In this document: piece after piece, positions 32,897-40,451 of the stretch | Layout: every line of letters begins with the position of its first letter | Position numbering within the stretch: the stretch's first letter is position 1 | Assembly (NCBI GenBank): GCA_947487205.1 | Contig: CANKVU010000011.1 | Location: forward strand, 1 to 64,000 | Direction: 5' to 3' | Source of the DNA: an uncultured Paracoccaceae bacterium | GTDB lineage: Bacteria; Pseudomonadota; Alphaproteobacteria; Rhodobacterales; Rhodobacteraceae | DNA length: 64,000 nucleotides | Notes under the pieces: model-generated | What the model was told of the DNA's origin: nothing | Seen by the model: only the letters and a program-made list of their open reading frames with translations | Databases searched by the model: none | Translations under genes and position numbers: made by a program

Positions 32897-33805
32897 GTGA
32901 TGAGCGATTGGATGACCCGGTTCTGGGGCATGCTGCCGCCGCCGATGCGGGACCAGCTGTCCGGCTACGCGGCAGCGTTCTGGCGTGCCCTGCCGCAGGT
33001 CGTCTTCGCGATCCTGTTCCTTCTGGCGATCTGGGGGGTGGTCGCGGTGCTCGGCCGGATCGTGCCCCGCCTTCTCGGGAGGACCCGGATCCGGCAGGCG
33101 CTCAGAGACCTGGTGGTGATGCTGCTGACCGTCGGGCTGTGGCTCCTCGGCGGCCTGATCGCCCTGACCATCGCCTTTCCCACGATCACGCCCGGGCGCG
33201 CCTTCACGGCGCTCGGAATCGGTGGTGTCGCCATCGGCTTCGCCTTCAAGGACGTGTTCGAGAACTTCCTGGCCGGTGTACTGCTGCTGATCCGTGAACC
33301 ATTCTCAAAATCCGACTTCATCGAATGCGAGGGGATTGAGGGCGAGGTAGAGGAGATCACCGTGCGCGACACGCATGTGCGCCAGACCGATGGTCAGCTG
33401 GTCGTCGCGCCGAACGCGATCTTCTACAAGAACCCGGTCACGATCCGCACCGCCCGGTCCCTCCGACGCACGACGATCATAGTCAGCGTGGCCTACGGCG
33501 AGGATGTGGACGCCGCGCGGGATGTCATCAACTCTGCCGTCCGGAAGGTTGACTCCGTGCGGGACGATGTTCGAGACGTGCAAATCTTCGCGCAGGAGTT
33601 CGGCGACAGTTCGATCAATTTCGAGGTGACGTGGTGGACCGGATCGCGCCCGGTAGACATCCGCGCCTCTCGCGACAAGGTCGTCGCGGCGGTGAAGCGG
33701 GCCCTGGACGAGGCCGGGATCGAGATCCCCTTCCCCTACCGGACCCTCACCTTCAAGGGGAGTGTCAGGAACTCTGTGTATCTGGCCGCCGGTCCGGTTC
33801 CTTGA
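32897..33805 (+). CDS. mscS: MscS-family mechanosensitive channel, C-terminus replaced by IS256 sequence
   Basis: This 302-residue protein has three N-terminal helices and the pore helix pattern FTALGIGGVAIGFAFKDVFE. The beta domain is GIEGEVEEITVRDTHVRQTD, then LVVAPNAIFYKNPVTI. It opens under membrane tension to release solutes. After RTLTFK the frame enters the IS256 element and gains an IS-encoded end (GSVRNSVYLAAGPVP). The native tail KEPLPMKGDGSDT is still encoded beyond the IS at 35111-35156. Only the last dozen residues changed, so the channel may still work. Confidence 0.9.
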   Translation: MMSDWMTRFWGMLPPPMRDQLSGYAAAFWRALPQVVFAILFLLAIWGVVAVLGRIVPRLLGRTRIRQALRDLVVMLLTVGLWLLGGLIALTIAFPTITPGRAFTALGIGGVAIGFAFKDVFENFLAGVLLLIREPFSKSDFIECEGIEGEVEEITVRDTHVRQTDGQLVVAPNAIFYKNPVTIRTARSLRRTTIIVSVAYGEDVDAARDVINSAVRKVDSVRDDVRDVQIFAQEFGDSSINFEVTWWTGSRPVDIRASRDKVVAAVKRALDEAGIEIPFPYRTLTFKGSVRNSVYLAAGPVP

Positions 33806-35110
33806 CGACCGCTTTCAGCCCTTCATTGGGGTGAAGCGATCCTCGAACATTATGGCGAACTGGTTCACCGCTGTCAGCCATCCCCGCACGTTCCGGGAGG
33901 TTTTCTCGTGGCCGCGGATGGCGAGGTAGATCAGCTTCTCGGCGGCCTCCTCGGAGGGGAACGACCCCCGCGTCTTGATCGCCTTGCGGATCACGCGGTT
34001 CAGGCTCTCGATGGCGTTCGTCGTGTAGATTACGCGGCGGATTTCGGGGCTGAAGGCGAAGAACGGGATCACCTCCTGCCAGGCCCGCCGCCAGGCTTGC
34101 GCTATGGAGGGATACTGCCGGCCCCATTCCTCGTCGAAGGCCTCGAGCGCGTCCCAGGCCGTCTCGGCGGTGTCGGCGCCGTAGACCTCGCGCAGCCCGG
34201 CGGCCACCGCCTTGCGATCCTTCCAGGAGCAGAAGTTCAGGGAATGGCGGACCAGGTGGACGATGCAGGTCTGGACCGTCGTGTCGGGGAAGGCCGCCGT
34301 GATCGCCTCGGGGAAGCCCTTCAGCCCGTCCACGACGGCGATCAGGATGTCCTGAACCCCGCGATTGCGCAGCTCGTTCATGACGCCAAGCCAGAACTTC
34401 GCCCCCTCGTTCTCGGCGATCCAGAGGCCAAGAACCTCCCGGGTGCCTTCCGAGGTGATACCGAGGGCGAGATAGACCGCCTTGTTCTTGACGATCCGGC
34501 TGTCCTTGTCGCGGATCTTCACCCTCAGCGCGTCGAAGATTACCACCGGATAGACGGCATCCAGCGCCCGCGAGCGCCATTCCTTCACCTCGTCGAGAAC
34601 CGCATCGGTCACGCGGCTGATCAGGTCAGGGGAGACTTCGATCCCGTAGAGGTCCTCGAGATGGCTGCGGATGTCCCGCACGCTCATCCCGCGCGCATAC
34701 ATGGCGACGATCTTGTCATCGAGCCCGTCGATCCGGGTCTGGCCCTTGCCGATCAGGCGCGGCTCGAAGCTGCCATCCCGATCGCGCGGAACGTCGATCT
34801 CGAAGGCCCCGGCCTCGCCCTTCACCGTCTTGCGCCCGGTGCCGTTCCGCCGGTTCGGCTGCACCGGCGGGGGCGTCTCACCAGGTTCGTAGCCCAGGTG
34901 ATCCGTCAGCTCCGCTCCCAGCATCCGCTGCATCAAGGCTCGCTTGAGCCCTTGCATCAGACCGCCGTCGCCAAGCAGGTCCTCTGGCCGCTCACACCCC
35001 TTCAGCAATTCGTCGATCAGGTCGTCGTCGATCTTCTTCGTCATGGTCCATGCTCCTGTCGCTCTCAGCATGGACCGGCGGGCTCATACACAGAAGATCG
35101 GACACTCTCC
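33759..35110 (-). mobile_element. Complete IS256-family insertion sequence
   Basis: The 1352-bp element has imperfect terminal repeats of nearly 40 bp: the left end (33759-33795) and the right end (35072-35110, reversed) share GAGTGTC, CTGTGTAT and CCGCCGGTCC. The 8-bp direct repeat CTTCAAGG flanks it at 33751-33758 and 35111-35118. Removing one repeat and the element restores an uninterrupted mscS frame, so the boundaries are firm and the insertion is recent. It carries one transposase gene. Confidence 0.93.
33815..35044 (-). CDS. IS256-family transposase
   Basis: The mutator-type DDE transposase has 408 residues from MTKKIDDDLIDELLKGCERP. It contains EPRLIGKGQTRIDGLDDKIV, ALDAVYPVVIFDALRVKIRD (first Asp), IAVVDGLKGFPEAITAAFPD (second Asp region) and YTTNAIESLNRVIRKAIKTR (Glu region). 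The ATG at 35044 has AGGAG 7 bp upstream; a longer start at 35071 is possible. It is full length with no stop or shift, so it is probably active. Confidence 0.95.
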   Translation of the reverse strand: MTKKIDDDLIDELLKGCERPEDLLGDGGLMQGLKRALMQRMLGAELTDHLGYEPGETPPPVQPNRRNGTGRKTVKGEAGAFEIDVPRDRDGSFEPRLIGKGQTRIDGLDDKIVAMYARGMSVRDIRSHLEDLYGIEVSPDLISRVTDAVLDEVKEWRSRALDAVYPVVIFDALRVKIRDKDSRIVKNKAVYLALGITSEGTREVLGLWIAENEGAKFWLGVMNELRNRGVQDILIAVVDGLKGFPEAITAAFPDTTVQTCIVHLVRHSLNFCSWKDRKAVAAGLREVYGADTAETAWDALEAFDEEWGRQYPSIAQAWRRAWQEVIPFFAFSPEIRRVIYTTNAIESLNRVIRKAIKTRGSFPSEEAAEKLIYLAIRGHEKTSRNVRGWLTAVNQFAIMFEDRFTPMKG

Positions 35111-35156
35111 CTTCAAGGAGCCCCTGCCGATGAAGGGGGATGGGTCGGATACGTGA
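35111..35156 (+). pseudogene. Displaced native 3' end of mscS
   Basis: Directly after the IS256 element, the duplicated CTTCAAGG continues in the mscS frame as F-K-E-P-L-P-M-K-G-D-G-S-D-T and a TGA at 35154. This is the natural MscS C-terminus, now separated from the body of the gene by 1.35 kb. It shows directly that the IS jumped into an intact gene. Confidence 0.9.
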
Positions 35157-35914
35157 AGCCGAGACAGCTGGCTGCCCCCTCTCCGGGGATCAACGCCGAC
35201 TGGGCTTTCTCGGGGAGTGCCCAGCCAAAATTCCAGACCTATGCCGGGCTTTGATGGTGTCACCGCCCCCCGACGGCATCTGATGTGCCACGGTGGGTCG
35301 TACTGGGCGAATTGACGGCAAACCCTCCAAGTTCGTTCGTTCGGAACTTCGTGCCCGAAGCCTGAAACGGCCTCCGCAAGCGCTCCGCAGCATGAGACCT
35401 ATAGCCCGCCGCCGCCGCGGCGGTGCACTTATCGAAAGATCTCTACGGGCAACACGCCCCTGCTGCCGAAAACGCCGTCCTAGCAGGCATTTCTGACCCG
35501 TGCGCATCGAGCAGCAAGCACGGGTTGACGATCGATTCCGCTCGCAGGTCTTTGGTTGGCGCACTCCTCCGCCCGCGAGCAACCAGCGTGTGAAATCCGG
35601 AGCAGATCAGTAGCTGTGACGGCTGGGCCTCGCCTCCGCCCCGCTCTTCATCCCTGGCGCTCCGTAGTGCAGAGTCGATCAGAGGAACTCCAATTACGGC
35701 AAGAGAAAGCCTTCAGGCTGCGCGGGGCCTCCCAAACTTCAAGTAACGGATTCGAGCACCAGCTGGACGAGATAAGCCGCCGCATCATGCGGAATTTCCC
35801 TATTCCTTCGCGGATCTTGTGTGGAAGGCGGCCAGAACCGCCTGGGAACGGGGCCTTCACAAGTGCGACATCTTGAGCCAAGGTCTTGAAAGACGGAGCG
35901 ACGAGGCGAATCCC
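35157..35914. other. Region between mscS and ccoN without a supported gene
   Basis: Several short frames are open but none has a ribosome site, a recognisable product or neighbour-like codon use. GC content is lower than in the cco genes. A minus-strand frame covering the end of this region is a shadow of ccoN. The ccoN promoter must be here, but no FNR-type box (TTGAT-N4-ATCAA) was seen. The region may contain decayed mobile DNA. Confidence 0.4.
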
Positions 35915-37570
35915 GTGATATCCAATTTGACGGTCGAAACGCGTCAGGCCGCACTCGCCACGTTGGGGCTGTGCGCGTTCGTGGGACTTCTCATGGCCGT
36001 CGCGGGCGCAGGGGAGGCATTCGGCGCGCACGGCGCGATCGTCCTGCTGGCGAGCCTGGGCTTGTTCCTCGCGGTACTCCGTCAACTCGACGAGCCCGAA
36101 CCGCCGGTCTCGAGACTGCGCTCCTATTACGACGATCCGATCAAGGTCGGGATCATCCTGGCGATGGTCTGGGCGGCGGTCGGGATGTTCTTCGGGCTTT
36201 GGGTCGCCTACCTGCTGGCCTGGCCAGATCTCACCTTCGACACGCCCTGGGCGAGCTTCGGGCGGCTCCGGCCGGCCCATACGACGGCCGTGATCTTCGG
36301 CTTCGGCGGCAGCGCCCTGATCGCAACCTCTTTCCACGTCATGCAGCGAACGAGCCGCGCGCGGCTCGCCGGGGAGTTCTCTCCCTGGTTCGTGCTGATC
36401 GGCTACCAGCTCTTCGTGATCCTGGCCGTCACCGGCTACCTGATGGGCATCAACCAGTCCAAGGAATACGCCGAGGCCGAGTGGTATGCCGATATCTGGC
36501 TGGTGATCGTCTGGGTCACCTACTTCGTCCTCTACATCCGCACGCTGGCGCGCCGGAACGAACCGCACATCTACGTGGCGAACTGGTACTACATGGCGTT
36601 CATCCTGATCGTCGCGGTGCTGCACATCTTCAACAACATCGCCGTGCCGGTCTCCTGGGGCGGGTCGCAGAGCTACATCCTGTGGTCCGGCGTGCAGGAC
36701 GCGATGATGCAGTGGTGGTACGGCCATAACGCGGTCGCGTTCTTCCTGACCGCGGGCTTCCTGGGCATGCTCTACTACTACCTGCCGAAACGGGCCGAGC
36801 GGCCGATCTACTCCTACCGGCTGTCGATCCTGTCGTTCTGGGGAATCGTCTTCTTCTACGTCTGGGCAGGCTCGCACCACTTGCACTACACCGCCCTGCC
36901 GCACTGGGTGCAGACGCTGGGGATGACGTTCTCGGTCATGTTGCTGGTGCCGTCCTGGGCGACGGCGGCGAACGCTCTGCTGACGCTGAACGGCGCCTGG
37001 CACAAGGTGCGCGACGACGCGACGCTCAGGTTCATGATGGTCGCAGCGATCTTCTACGGCCTGACGACCTTCGAGGGGTCGTTCCTGGCGATCCGCGGGG
37101 TCAACGCGCTGTCGCACTATACCGACTGGACGGTGGGCCACGTCCATGCCGGGGCGCTGGGGTGGAACGCGATCCTGATCTTCGGCGCGGTCTATGCGGC
37201 GGTGCCGGTCATCTGGCGGCGCGAGCGGATGTGGTCGAACCGCCTGATCGAATGGCACTTCTGGCTCGCGGTGATGGGGACCGTGGTCTACGTCTTCGCG
37301 ATGTGGAACTCCGGCATCCTGCAGGGGCTCATGTGGCGCACCTATACCGATGCCGGGACGCTGCAGTACTCGTTCATCGACTCGCTGCTCGCGATGAACC
37401 CGTACTACATCGCCCGCGCGGTCGGGGGCACGATGTTCTTCGTGGGCACGCTGCTCGGCATCTTGAACATATGGATGACGATCCGGCAGGCGCCGGAGGC
37501 GCATCTCGCCGTCGACCACCCGACCTCGCCCGATGGCGAGACGGGCGAACGCAGCGTGCCGGCGGAGTAA
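35915..37570 (+). CDS. ccoN: cbb3-type cytochrome c oxidase subunit I (CcoN)
   Basis: This catalytic subunit of a high-affinity terminal oxidase is about 551 residues long and has some twelve to fourteen membrane helices. Heme/copper ligands lie in RPAHTTAVIFGFGGSALI, MMQWWYGHNAVAFFLTAGFL, GSHHLHYTALPHWVQTLGM and YTDWTVGHVHAGALGWNAIL. Start choice: GTG at 35915 (VISNLTVETR) gives a normal N-terminus; the ATG at 35819 adds 32 residues of poor quality. It heads the ccoNOQP operon and allows respiration at very low oxygen. Confidence 0.96.
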   Translation: MISNLTVETRQAALATLGLCAFVGLLMAVAGAGEAFGAHGAIVLLASLGLFLAVLRQLDEPEPPVSRLRSYYDDPIKVGIILAMVWAAVGMFFGLWVAYLLAWPDLTFDTPWASFGRLRPAHTTAVIFGFGGSALIATSFHVMQRTSRARLAGEFSPWFVLIGYQLFVILAVTGYLMGINQSKEYAEAEWYADIWLVIVWVTYFVLYIRTLARRNEPHIYVANWYYMAFILIVAVLHIFNNIAVPVSWGGSQSYILWSGVQDAMMQWWYGHNAVAFFLTAGFLGMLYYYLPKRAERPIYSYRLSILSFWGIVFFYVWAGSHHLHYTALPHWVQTLGMTFSVMLLVPSWATAANALLTLNGAWHKVRDDATLRFMMVAAIFYGLTTFEGSFLAIRGVNALSHYTDWTVGHVHAGALGWNAILIFGAVYAAVPVIWRRERMWSNRLIEWHFWLAVMGTVVYVFAMWNSGILQGLMWRTYTDAGTLQYSFIDSLLAMNPYYIARAVGGTMFFVGTLLGILNIWMTIRQAPEAHLAVDHPTSPDGETGERSVPAE

Positions 37571-37574
37571 GGCC

Positions 37575-38375
37575 ATGTGGGGGAAACTGAACCGGATCCT
37601 GGAGAGGCTGGTCGCGCCGTTCCGCGCGCTCTTTCACACGATCTTTCGCGGCCATTATCGGCTGGAGCGGTACTCGCTGGGGCTCGCCTTCGCCATCATT
37701 ATCGCCGGCGGCATCGGCGGGGCGGTCGAGATCGCGCCGCTGTTCACCATCGACGAGACAGTGGAGGAGGCGCCGGACATGCGCCTCTACACGCCGCTGG
37801 AGCAGGTCGGCCGCGACATCTACATCCGCGAGGGCTGCTATACCTGTCACAGCCAGATGATCCGCACCCTGCGCGACGAGGTCGACCGCTGGGGCCCCTA
37901 TTCGCGGGCCGTGGAATCCCAGTACGACCACCCGATGCTCTGGGGGTCCAAGCGCACCGGCCCCGACCTCGCCCGCGTTGGCGGCAAGTATTCCGACGCG
38001 TGGCATGTGGCGCATCTGTACTATCCGCGCGACGTCGTAGCCGAGTCGGTGATGCCCGCCTATCGCTGGCTGGCGCGCCGGAATGCGGATCTGGACGACC
38101 TGTCGGCCCGGCTGGAGACGCTGAGGACCGTCGGGGTGCCCTATACCGACGCACAAATCGAGAATGCCGTCTCCGATGCATTGGCCCAGGTAAACCCGGA
38201 TGGCGCGCGGGCCGGGGGGCTGATCGAGCGCTACGGCGAGGCCACGAATATCCGCAACTTCGATGGCCAGCCCGGCAATCCGACCGAGATGGATGCGATC
38301 GTCGCCTACCTGCAGATCCTCGGCAAACTCGTCGATGTCGAGACCCTCGACACCGAATCCGGGCAGCAGGAGTGA
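37575..38375 (+). CDS. ccoO: cbb3-type oxidase monoheme cytochrome c subunit (CcoO)
   Basis: This 266-residue protein has an N-terminal membrane anchor (YSLGLAFAIIIAGGIGGAVE) and a periplasmic heme-c domain with Cys88-Cys91-His92 (GCYTCHSQMIRTLRDEVDRW). The methionine ligand is probably in ESVMPAYRWLARR. The ATG at 37575 follows ccoN by 4 bp with GGAG overlapping its stop region. The insert VGVPYTDAQIENAVSDALAQ and the C-terminal YLQILGKLVD are normal for the family. Confidence 0.96.
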   Translation: MWGKLNRILERLVAPFRALFHTIFRGHYRLERYSLGLAFAIIIAGGIGGAVEIAPLFTIDETVEEAPDMRLYTPLEQVGRDIYIREGCYTCHSQMIRTLRDEVDRWGPYSRAVESQYDHPMLWGSKRTGPDLARVGGKYSDAWHVAHLYYPRDVVAESVMPAYRWLARRNADLDDLSARLETLRTVGVPYTDAQIENAVSDALAQVNPDGARAGGLIERYGEATNIRNFDGQPGNPTEMDAIVAYLQILGKLVDVETLDTESGQQE

Positions 38376-38377
38376 GC

Positions 38378-38548
38378 ATGGGCATCGACCACGAGAGCCT
38401 CGTCGCCTTCGCCAAGACCTTCGGGCTGATCTACCTGGTCGTGATGTTCCTCATCTCGGTGGCCTATGCCTTCTGGCCGTCCAAGAAGGGCGAGTTCGAC
38501 CGCGCCGCGCGGAGCGTGCTCGACGACGAGGAGGGCCCATGTCGGTAA
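38378..38548 (+). CDS. ccoQ: cbb3-type oxidase small subunit CcoQ
   Basis: This 56-residue single-helix membrane protein (LVAFAKTFGLIYLVVMFLIS) is followed by the CcoQ signature FWPSKKGEFDRAARSVLDDE. CcoQ stabilises the oxidase and influences redox signalling in Rhodobacter. The ATG is 2 bp after the ccoO stop, and the gene overlaps ccoP by 10 bp. Confidence 0.93.
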   Translation: MGIDHESLVAFAKTFGLIYLVVMFLISVAYAFWPSKKGEFDRAARSVLDDEEGPCR

Positions 38549-39411
38549 AGGAACGCGACCCGCTGACCGGCCACCAGACCACGGGTCACGAGTGGAACGG
38601 CATCACCGAGCTCAACACCCGCGTGCCGCGCGCGATCTGGTGGTTCATCGGCATCACCCATGTCTGGGCGCTGATCATGTGGCTCCTGCTGCCTGCCTGG
38701 CCACTCATCACCACCTACACGAAGGGCCTGCTCGGGATCGACCAGACGCAGCTCGTCGCCGCCGAGGTCGAGGCCGGAGACCGCTATCGCGCACATTGGG
38801 TAGCCCGGTTCGACGCGGAATCGCTCGACGAGATCCGCGCCGACGAAACCCTGATGGAGATCGTCCGCGGCGCCGCGCCGGCGCTGTGGGGCGACAACTG
38901 CGCGGTCTGTCACGCAACAGGCGGCACCGGCGGGCCGGGCTTCCCGAACCTCGTCGACGCGGCCTGGATCTGGGGCGGCAGCGACGAGGCGGTGCTCGAG
39001 ACGCTCCGCGTCGGCATCAACTCCCAGCACCCCGAGACGCGCTTCGGCCAGATGCTGGCCTTCGGCGAGACCGGCATCCTGTCCCGCGACGAGGTCCGCA
39101 CCGTGGCCTCCTACGTGCAGTCGCTCTCGGGGCTGGCCGATCCGCCCGCGGAGGTCGTGGAGCCGGGCGCGGCGCTCTTTGCCGAGAATTGCACCAGCTG
39201 CCACGGCGAGTCCGGGGAGGGAATGACCGAGCTCGGTGCGCCGAACCTCACCGACGACGCCTGGATCTACGGCGGCGAGTCCGCGACCCTGTTCGAGACG
39301 ATCCACGACGGCCGGCAGGGCTGGATGCCCGCCTGGGAGGGCCGGCTGACAGGCGCCGAGCGCAAGATGCTGGCCCTCTACGTGCTCGACATCCTGCCGG
39401 AGGGCGAATGA
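38539..39411 (+). CDS. ccoP: cbb3-type oxidase diheme cytochrome c subunit (CcoP)
   Basis: This 290-residue protein has an N-terminal FixP domain and anchor helix (GITHVWALIMWLLLPAWPLI). Two heme-c sites follow, NCAVCHATGGTGGPGFPNL and NCTSCHGESGEGMTELGAPN, each followed by a methionine-bearing loop. It passes electrons from soluble cytochrome c to CcoO. The ATG at 38539 lies inside the end of ccoQ. The stop overlaps a small membrane gene by 4 bp. Confidence 0.96.
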   Translation: MSVKERDPLTGHQTTGHEWNGITELNTRVPRAIWWFIGITHVWALIMWLLLPAWPLITTYTKGLLGIDQTQLVAAEVEAGDRYRAHWVARFDAESLDEIRADETLMEIVRGAAPALWGDNCAVCHATGGTGGPGFPNLVDAAWIWGGSDEAVLETLRVGINSQHPETRFGQMLAFGETGILSRDEVRTVASYVQSLSGLADPPAEVVEPGAALFAENCTSCHGESGEGMTELGAPNLTDDAWIYGGESATLFETIHDGRQGWMPAWEGRLTGAERKMLALYVLDILPEGE

Positions 39412-39611
39412 GCGACGCGGATGCCCCTCGCCTCGGCCGCCGGGGCCGCTGGACCCTCGGCCTGATCGGCGCCGGCCTCGTTGCCCTGGTCGCCGTGGCG
39501 AACGCGCACCTCGTCTATGTCGCCACCGCCTCGCAGCCGGCCTGCGTGCCCCACCTCAAGGCCCCGGACGGAAGCGGCACCACCTTCCGCGCCGCCAAGT
39601 CCGCTTGCTGA
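39408..39611 (+). CDS. Small membrane protein of the cco operon
   Basis: This 67-residue protein has one membrane helix (WTLGLIGAGLVALVAVANAH) and a short periplasmic tail with two cysteines (QPACVPHL and KSAC at the end). It begins inside the ccoP stop (ATGA), so it is certainly translated with the oxidase genes. It occupies the place where ccoG and ccoH are normally found. Its size and single helix recall a reduced CcoH-type assembly factor, but there is no clear sequence match. Function unknown. Confidence 0.75.
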   Translation: MSDADAPRLGRRGRWTLGLIGAGLVALVAVANAHLVYVATASQPACVPHLKAPDGSGTTFRAAKSAC

Positions 39612-39622
39612 CGGAGATGCCG

Positions 39623-40447
39623 ATGGACGCCGAAGGTCTCCCGAAAATCGTCCCGCCGCTGCCGCGGCCGAACGAGAAGGCACTGAACCTCCCCCTGGGC
39701 ACGGCGCTGGCATGGCTGGCCGCGGGCTGGCGCGACCTGCGCAGAAACCCGCTGCCGAGCCTCCTCTACGGGCTGGCCGTCTTCGCGGTCTCGATCTTCG
39801 TGGTCTGGGGAATGTTCCGCTTCGAGGTGGACTACTTCTTCTTCCCGGCGCTCAGCGGCTTCCTGGTGCTCGGTCCGCTGATCGCGACCGGCCTCTACGA
39901 GAAGAGCCGCCGGCTGGAGAGCGGCGAGCGCACCGGATTCACCCGCATGCTGCTGGTGCGTCCGGCCTCGCGCTACCAGGCCATCTTCCTGGGGCTGATC
40001 CTGCTGCTGCTATTCATGCTCTGGCAGCGGGCGGCGGTGCTGCTCTATGCCCTGCACATGGGGGTGCGGCCCTTCGCCGGCTTCGACGACATCCTGCCCA
40101 TGATGTTCACGACGGTGACCGGCTGGTCGCTGCTGATCACGGGGACGGCCATCGGCGGCCTCTTCGCCGCCTTCGCCTTCGCCATCAGCGTCTTCGCCAT
40201 GCCGATGATGCTGGAGGAGCGGACCGACGCGCTGACCGCCATGGGGATCAGCCTGTCGCTGGTGTGGAACAACCTTCCGGTCATGCTGATCTGGGGGGCC
40301 ATCGTCGTCGCGCTCTTCGCCGTCTCGGTACTCACCGGCTTCGCGGGCCTCATCGTGATCTTTCCGCTGCTCGGCCACGCCACCTGGCACGCCTACCGCA
40401 CGATCCGCGTGAGCCGGGGCGAGCGCGTGTTCTTCTGGCCGGAGTGA
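39623..40447 (+). CDS. DUF2189-family membrane protein
   Basis: This roughly 274-residue protein has six predicted membrane helices and the DUF2189 pattern GTALAWLAAGWRDLRRNPLP, LSGFLVLGPLIATGLYEKSR, FAISVFAMPMMLEERTDALT and LGHATWHAYRTI. These proteins are often found beside cytochrome oxidase genes, and their role is unknown. The ATG at 39623 has GGAG 6 bp upstream; a TTG at 39605 is a weaker alternative. It lies between the oxidase subunits and the copper-pump gene and may help assemble the enzyme. Confidence 0.85.
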   Translation: MDAEGLPKIVPPLPRPNEKALNLPLGTALAWLAAGWRDLRRNPLPSLLYGLAVFAVSIFVVWGMFRFEVDYFFFPALSGFLVLGPLIATGLYEKSRRLESGERTGFTRMLLVRPASRYQAIFLGLILLLLFMLWQRAAVLLYALHMGVRPFAGFDDILPMMFTTVTGWSLLITGTAIGGLFAAFAFAISVFAMPMMLEERTDALTAMGISLSLVWNNLPVMLIWGAIVVALFAVSVLTGFAGLIVIFPLLGHATWHAYRTIRVSRGERVFFWPE

Positions 40448-40451
40448 GGCC

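Noticed and set aside
35648-37576. 642-codon minus-strand frame opposite ccoN
   Set aside because: Shadow of ccoN; composition is dominated by Arg, His, Asp and Pro and no family is recognisable.
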